Part shown: positions 39,247 to 40,505 of the stretch, piece by piece
Numbering within the stretch: position 1 is the stretch's first letter
Layout: each line of letters opens with the position of its first letter
IMG/VR virus record: IMGVR_UViG_3300006853_000008
Location: 1 to 40,505 of that record
Source: a virus
Direction: 5' to 3' (one strand)
DNA: 40,505 nucleotides
Notes under the pieces: generated by a model
The model's database searches: none
Told to the model about the DNA's origin: nothing
What the model saw: the letters and a program-made list of their open reading frames with translations, nothing else
Translations under genes and position numbers: made by a program

Positions 39247-39899
39247 CGATGCTCGGGATGAATCATCGCCACCAACGCGAGCGCGCGGTCCACCGGCATC
39301 ACGCCGCTGACGGACACCGCCATGAAACGCGGATCGGTTGGGAAACTTTTCAGTTCGACGATGGGCGCACTCGCGCCCTCCGGCAGCGGGAGAGGCGGCG
39401 GCGGCTCTGGGACTACCCTAACTGCCCCCGTACCCTTTCTTCCAGACATCGCCGCCGCCGCCTCGTGATCGTGCCCGTTACCGTTTTTGGCGTGCGCCTT
39501 CTTCTGCTTCGCAGTCATGCGCAGCAGTGGCATCGCCTTCAGATCGCCAGCGGGCTTGAGCAAGTCCGCCGTGCTGATCTTGAAATATCCCGCGAGCCCT
39601 TCGGCGGCGCTGGCTGTCGGAAAACTTTTCCCGAACACCCAATTGCGCGCCGCTGCGGGCTGACGCGGCACCACGTGCCCGTTCTTACGTCGCACTTCGC
39701 CGTGCGCGAGGATCGCCAAATCTTTGTGGTTCATCCCGCGCGCGAGCAGTTCTTCCGTAAGTCGCGCACGAAACTTGGTTTTCGTCGCCTCGTCGACCGT
39801 GCGCGGACTGGGCCACGCGAAATCTCCCGGACCTTTCTTCGGTCGCGGGACGCGTTCGCCCATCAGGAACCCTTCTCGAATCACTTCTACATTCGCCAT
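39243..39899 (-). CDS. XRE-type HTH regulator, candidate lysogeny repressor
   Basis: 218 aa. The HTH region (TKFRARLTEELLARGMNHKDLAILAHGEV...PRQPAAARNWVFGKSFPTASAAEGLAGYFKISTADLL) contains an insertion between helices, as in a known group of phage regulators. The C-terminal half is a linker with AKNGNGHDHEAAAAM and a Pro-rich stretch, ending in a possible dimer domain. No LexA-type Ala-Gly cleavage site or Ser/Lys dyad is evident. It is divergent from the left operon and has GGGAG upstream. It may bind array D. Confidence 0.78.
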   Translation of the reverse strand: MANVEVIREGFLMGERVPRPKKGPGDFAWPSPRTVDEATKTKFRARLTEELLARGMNHKDLAILAHGEVRRKNGHVVPRQPAAARNWVFGKSFPTASAAEGLAGYFKISTADLLKPAGDLKAMPLLRMTAKQKKAHAKNGNGHDHEAAAAMSGRKGTGAVRVVPEPPPPLPLPEGASAPIVELKSFPTDPRFMAVSVSGVMPVDRALALVAMIHPEHR

Positions 39900-39930
39900 G
39901 TCAATCTACTCCCGCCCGTGTCTCGGGCTT

Positions 39931-40212
39931 TCAGTGTCGCAAACTTGATTCCGACCGCGCACGCTTGCGGGCCGCGCTCACGCGCTCGCGCGCGTCACTC
40001 AACATTTCCCGGATTCGTGGCGATAGATAGTCGAATCGGCTATCCCAGAAGTGGAGCTTTTCGCGACGCGTCTTTATCGCTTCGAGTCCCTTCGACTTCC
40101 AGTAGTAGCTGGCACTGCGGCACTTGTCGCAGATCGGCAGCCCGCCCTTGCTGCCGCGCCCCTCTGGAATTTCTTCTCCGCACTCGGCTACGTCGCACAC
40201 ATGCTTTGCCAT
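39931..40212 (-). CDS. zinc-ribbon-like protein upstream of the regulator
   Basis: 93 aa. The N-terminus shows CDVAECGEEIPEGRGSKGGLPICDKC, a four-Cys zinc-ribbon. A basic helical part (YYWKSKGLEAIKTRREKLHFWDS...RIREMLSDARERVSAARKRARS) follows. ATG 40212 has AAGGAGAG upstream; the longer frame to 40245 runs through the TGAGACT array and is not used. It is probably co-transcribed with the regulator at 39243 from a promoter at 40266-40293. It could be a DNA-binding cofactor. Confidence 0.72.
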   Translation of the reverse strand: MAKHVCDVAECGEEIPEGRGSKGGLPICDKCRSASYYWKSKGLEAIKTRREKLHFWDSRFDYLSPRIREMLSDARERVSAARKRARSESSLRH

Positions 40213-40226
40213 GTCATATCTCTCCT

Positions 40227-40253
40227 TGAGACTGTCTGAGACCAACTGAGACT
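40227..40253 (+). repeat. TGAGACT array D in the divergent control region
   Basis: TGAGACT (40227), TGAGACC (40237) and TGAGACT (40247) start exactly 10 bp apart. The 16-mer at 40238-40253 equals that at 33954-33969. The array lies in the leader between the leftward promoter and the zinc-ribbon gene. Confidence 0.8.
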
Positions 40254-40265
40254 ACCTAAATTCGG

Positions 40266-40293
40266 AAGATACCCCCAACCATTTGAGAGTCAA
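40266..40293 (-). promoter_or_regulatory. probable leftward promoter of the regulator operon
   Basis: On the minus strand TTGACT (40293-40288) and TATCTT (40271-40266) are spaced by 16 bp. They match the -35 consensus at five and the -10 at four of six bases. The start point would fall near 40259, just before array D, a good place for repression by a bound protein. Confidence 0.6.
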
Positions 40294-40301
40294 GCAATTC
40301 C

Positions 40302-40318
40302 TTGCCCTAGCTAGGCAA
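40302..40318. promoter_or_regulatory. imperfect 17-bp palindrome in the divergent region
   Basis: TTGCCCTAGCTAGGCAA pairs in dyad symmetry over the TTGCC/GGCAA arms and the CTAG centre, with a one-base offset. It lies next to the leftward promoter and 66 bp before the start of the left operon. It may be an operator for either direction; no other copy was seen. Confidence 0.4.
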
Positions 40319-40383
40319 ATGAACGCACCTAGTTTGGTGATCGCATACACGCCCCTAAGAATCGCAGGGGCCGGAGCATTCCT

Positions 40384-40505
40384 TTGCGCTTGAGTGACGC
40401 ACAAATCCGGGAATTCGTCGCGCGCGGTGCTATCGCGCAAGCCGACGTGACAGCCATCGCCTCTAACAAGAAAAAGCGCGAGCACCCCGAGGACGACATC
40501 CAGCG
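40384..40505 (+). CDS. 5' part of the VRR-NUC nuclease gene (continues at base 1)
   Basis: The frame from TTG 40384 (GGAG at 40373-40376) runs through the terminal repeat into the nuclease gene at base 1 without a stop. The next in-frame stop upstream is the TAG at 40330. The added residues (RLSDAQIREFVARGAIAQAD) look like a genuine N-terminal helix. The start could also be TTG 40390. Confidence 0.7.
   Translation, partial: MRLSDAQIREFVARGAIAQADVTAIASNKKKREHPEDDIQ
40426..40505. repeat. terminal direct repeat, right copy
   Basis: Exact copy of bases 1-80, showing that the sequence closes to a circle. Confidence 0.93.

Noticed and set aside
1-40505. Apparent abundance of GTTAG/CTAAC in a GC-rich genome
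   Set aside because: A rough count is close to what base composition predicts.
1-40505. CRISPR arrays, insertion sequences, rRNA and complete tRNA genes
   Set aside because: No regularly spaced repeats of CRISPR type, no transposase and no cloverleaf recognised.

Overview
The window is a complete temperate tailed-phage genome of siphovirus type, assembled as a circle. The first 80 bases (1-80) recur exactly as the last 80 (40426-40505). The unique circle is therefore 40,425 bp, and the first gene runs across the junction. The DNA is visibly GC-rich, with long antisense shadow ORFs and many GTG and TTG starts. With no reference to compare against, a GC-rich proteobacterial host (Burkholderiales, Xanthomonadales or similar) is the best guess. 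A near-canonical proteobacterial parS site and a P4-type integrase fit this.

Layout on the circle. (1) 40384 to 3597 (+): a tightly overlapping early-type block with a VRR-NUC nuclease, small zinc proteins, a ParB-fold protein, an ABC ATPase fused to a GNAT acetyltransferase, and an HNH endonuclease. (2) 3986-7026 (+): P27-type small terminase, three small ORFs and a large terminase. (3) 7027-7525: a structured non-coding region with the parS-like site and two of three copies of a 24-bp leader repeat. (4) 7526-13550 (+): HK97-type protease, major capsid protein, portal (placed after the capsid gene), a collagen-like/carbohydrate-binding-like protein and head-tail connectors. (5) 13563-27366 (+): tail tube, chaperones, tape measure (641 aa), distal tail proteins, NlpC/P60-like peptidase, J-like hub, and a fibre with an S74 self-cleaving chaperone. 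(6) 27383-28901 (+): lysis cassette with a DUF5675 protein where an endolysin is expected, a membrane protein and a lipoprotein.

(7) 31849 to 28909 (-): an accessory operon (DUF1419-like, DUF6573-like, HDxSH protein, XRE regulator, secreted protein) that ends at a strong terminator. (8) 32006-33868 (-): an AlpA-like small HTH protein and a P4-type tyrosine integrase. (9) 34383-39246 (+): small zinc proteins, a HigA-like regulator, a double AlpA-like regulator, a ribbon-helix-helix-like protein and many unknowns. (10) 39243-40212 (-): an XRE-type regulator and a zinc-ribbon protein, divergent from the left operon.

The lifestyle is integrative and lysogenic. I see no polymerase, helicase, primase, SSB or recombinase, so replication probably depends on the host. 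Several repeated cis-elements suggest dedicated regulation: three 17-bp palindromes (TAGGACAnATTGTCCTA), four arrays of TGAGACT-like heptamers on a 10-bp period near integrase and regulator promoters, and the three hairpin-forming leaders. The best candidates for something undescribed are the parS-like site in the virion-gene region, the ParB plus ABC-GNAT pair (a possible DNA-modification unit), and the phased TGAGACT regulon.
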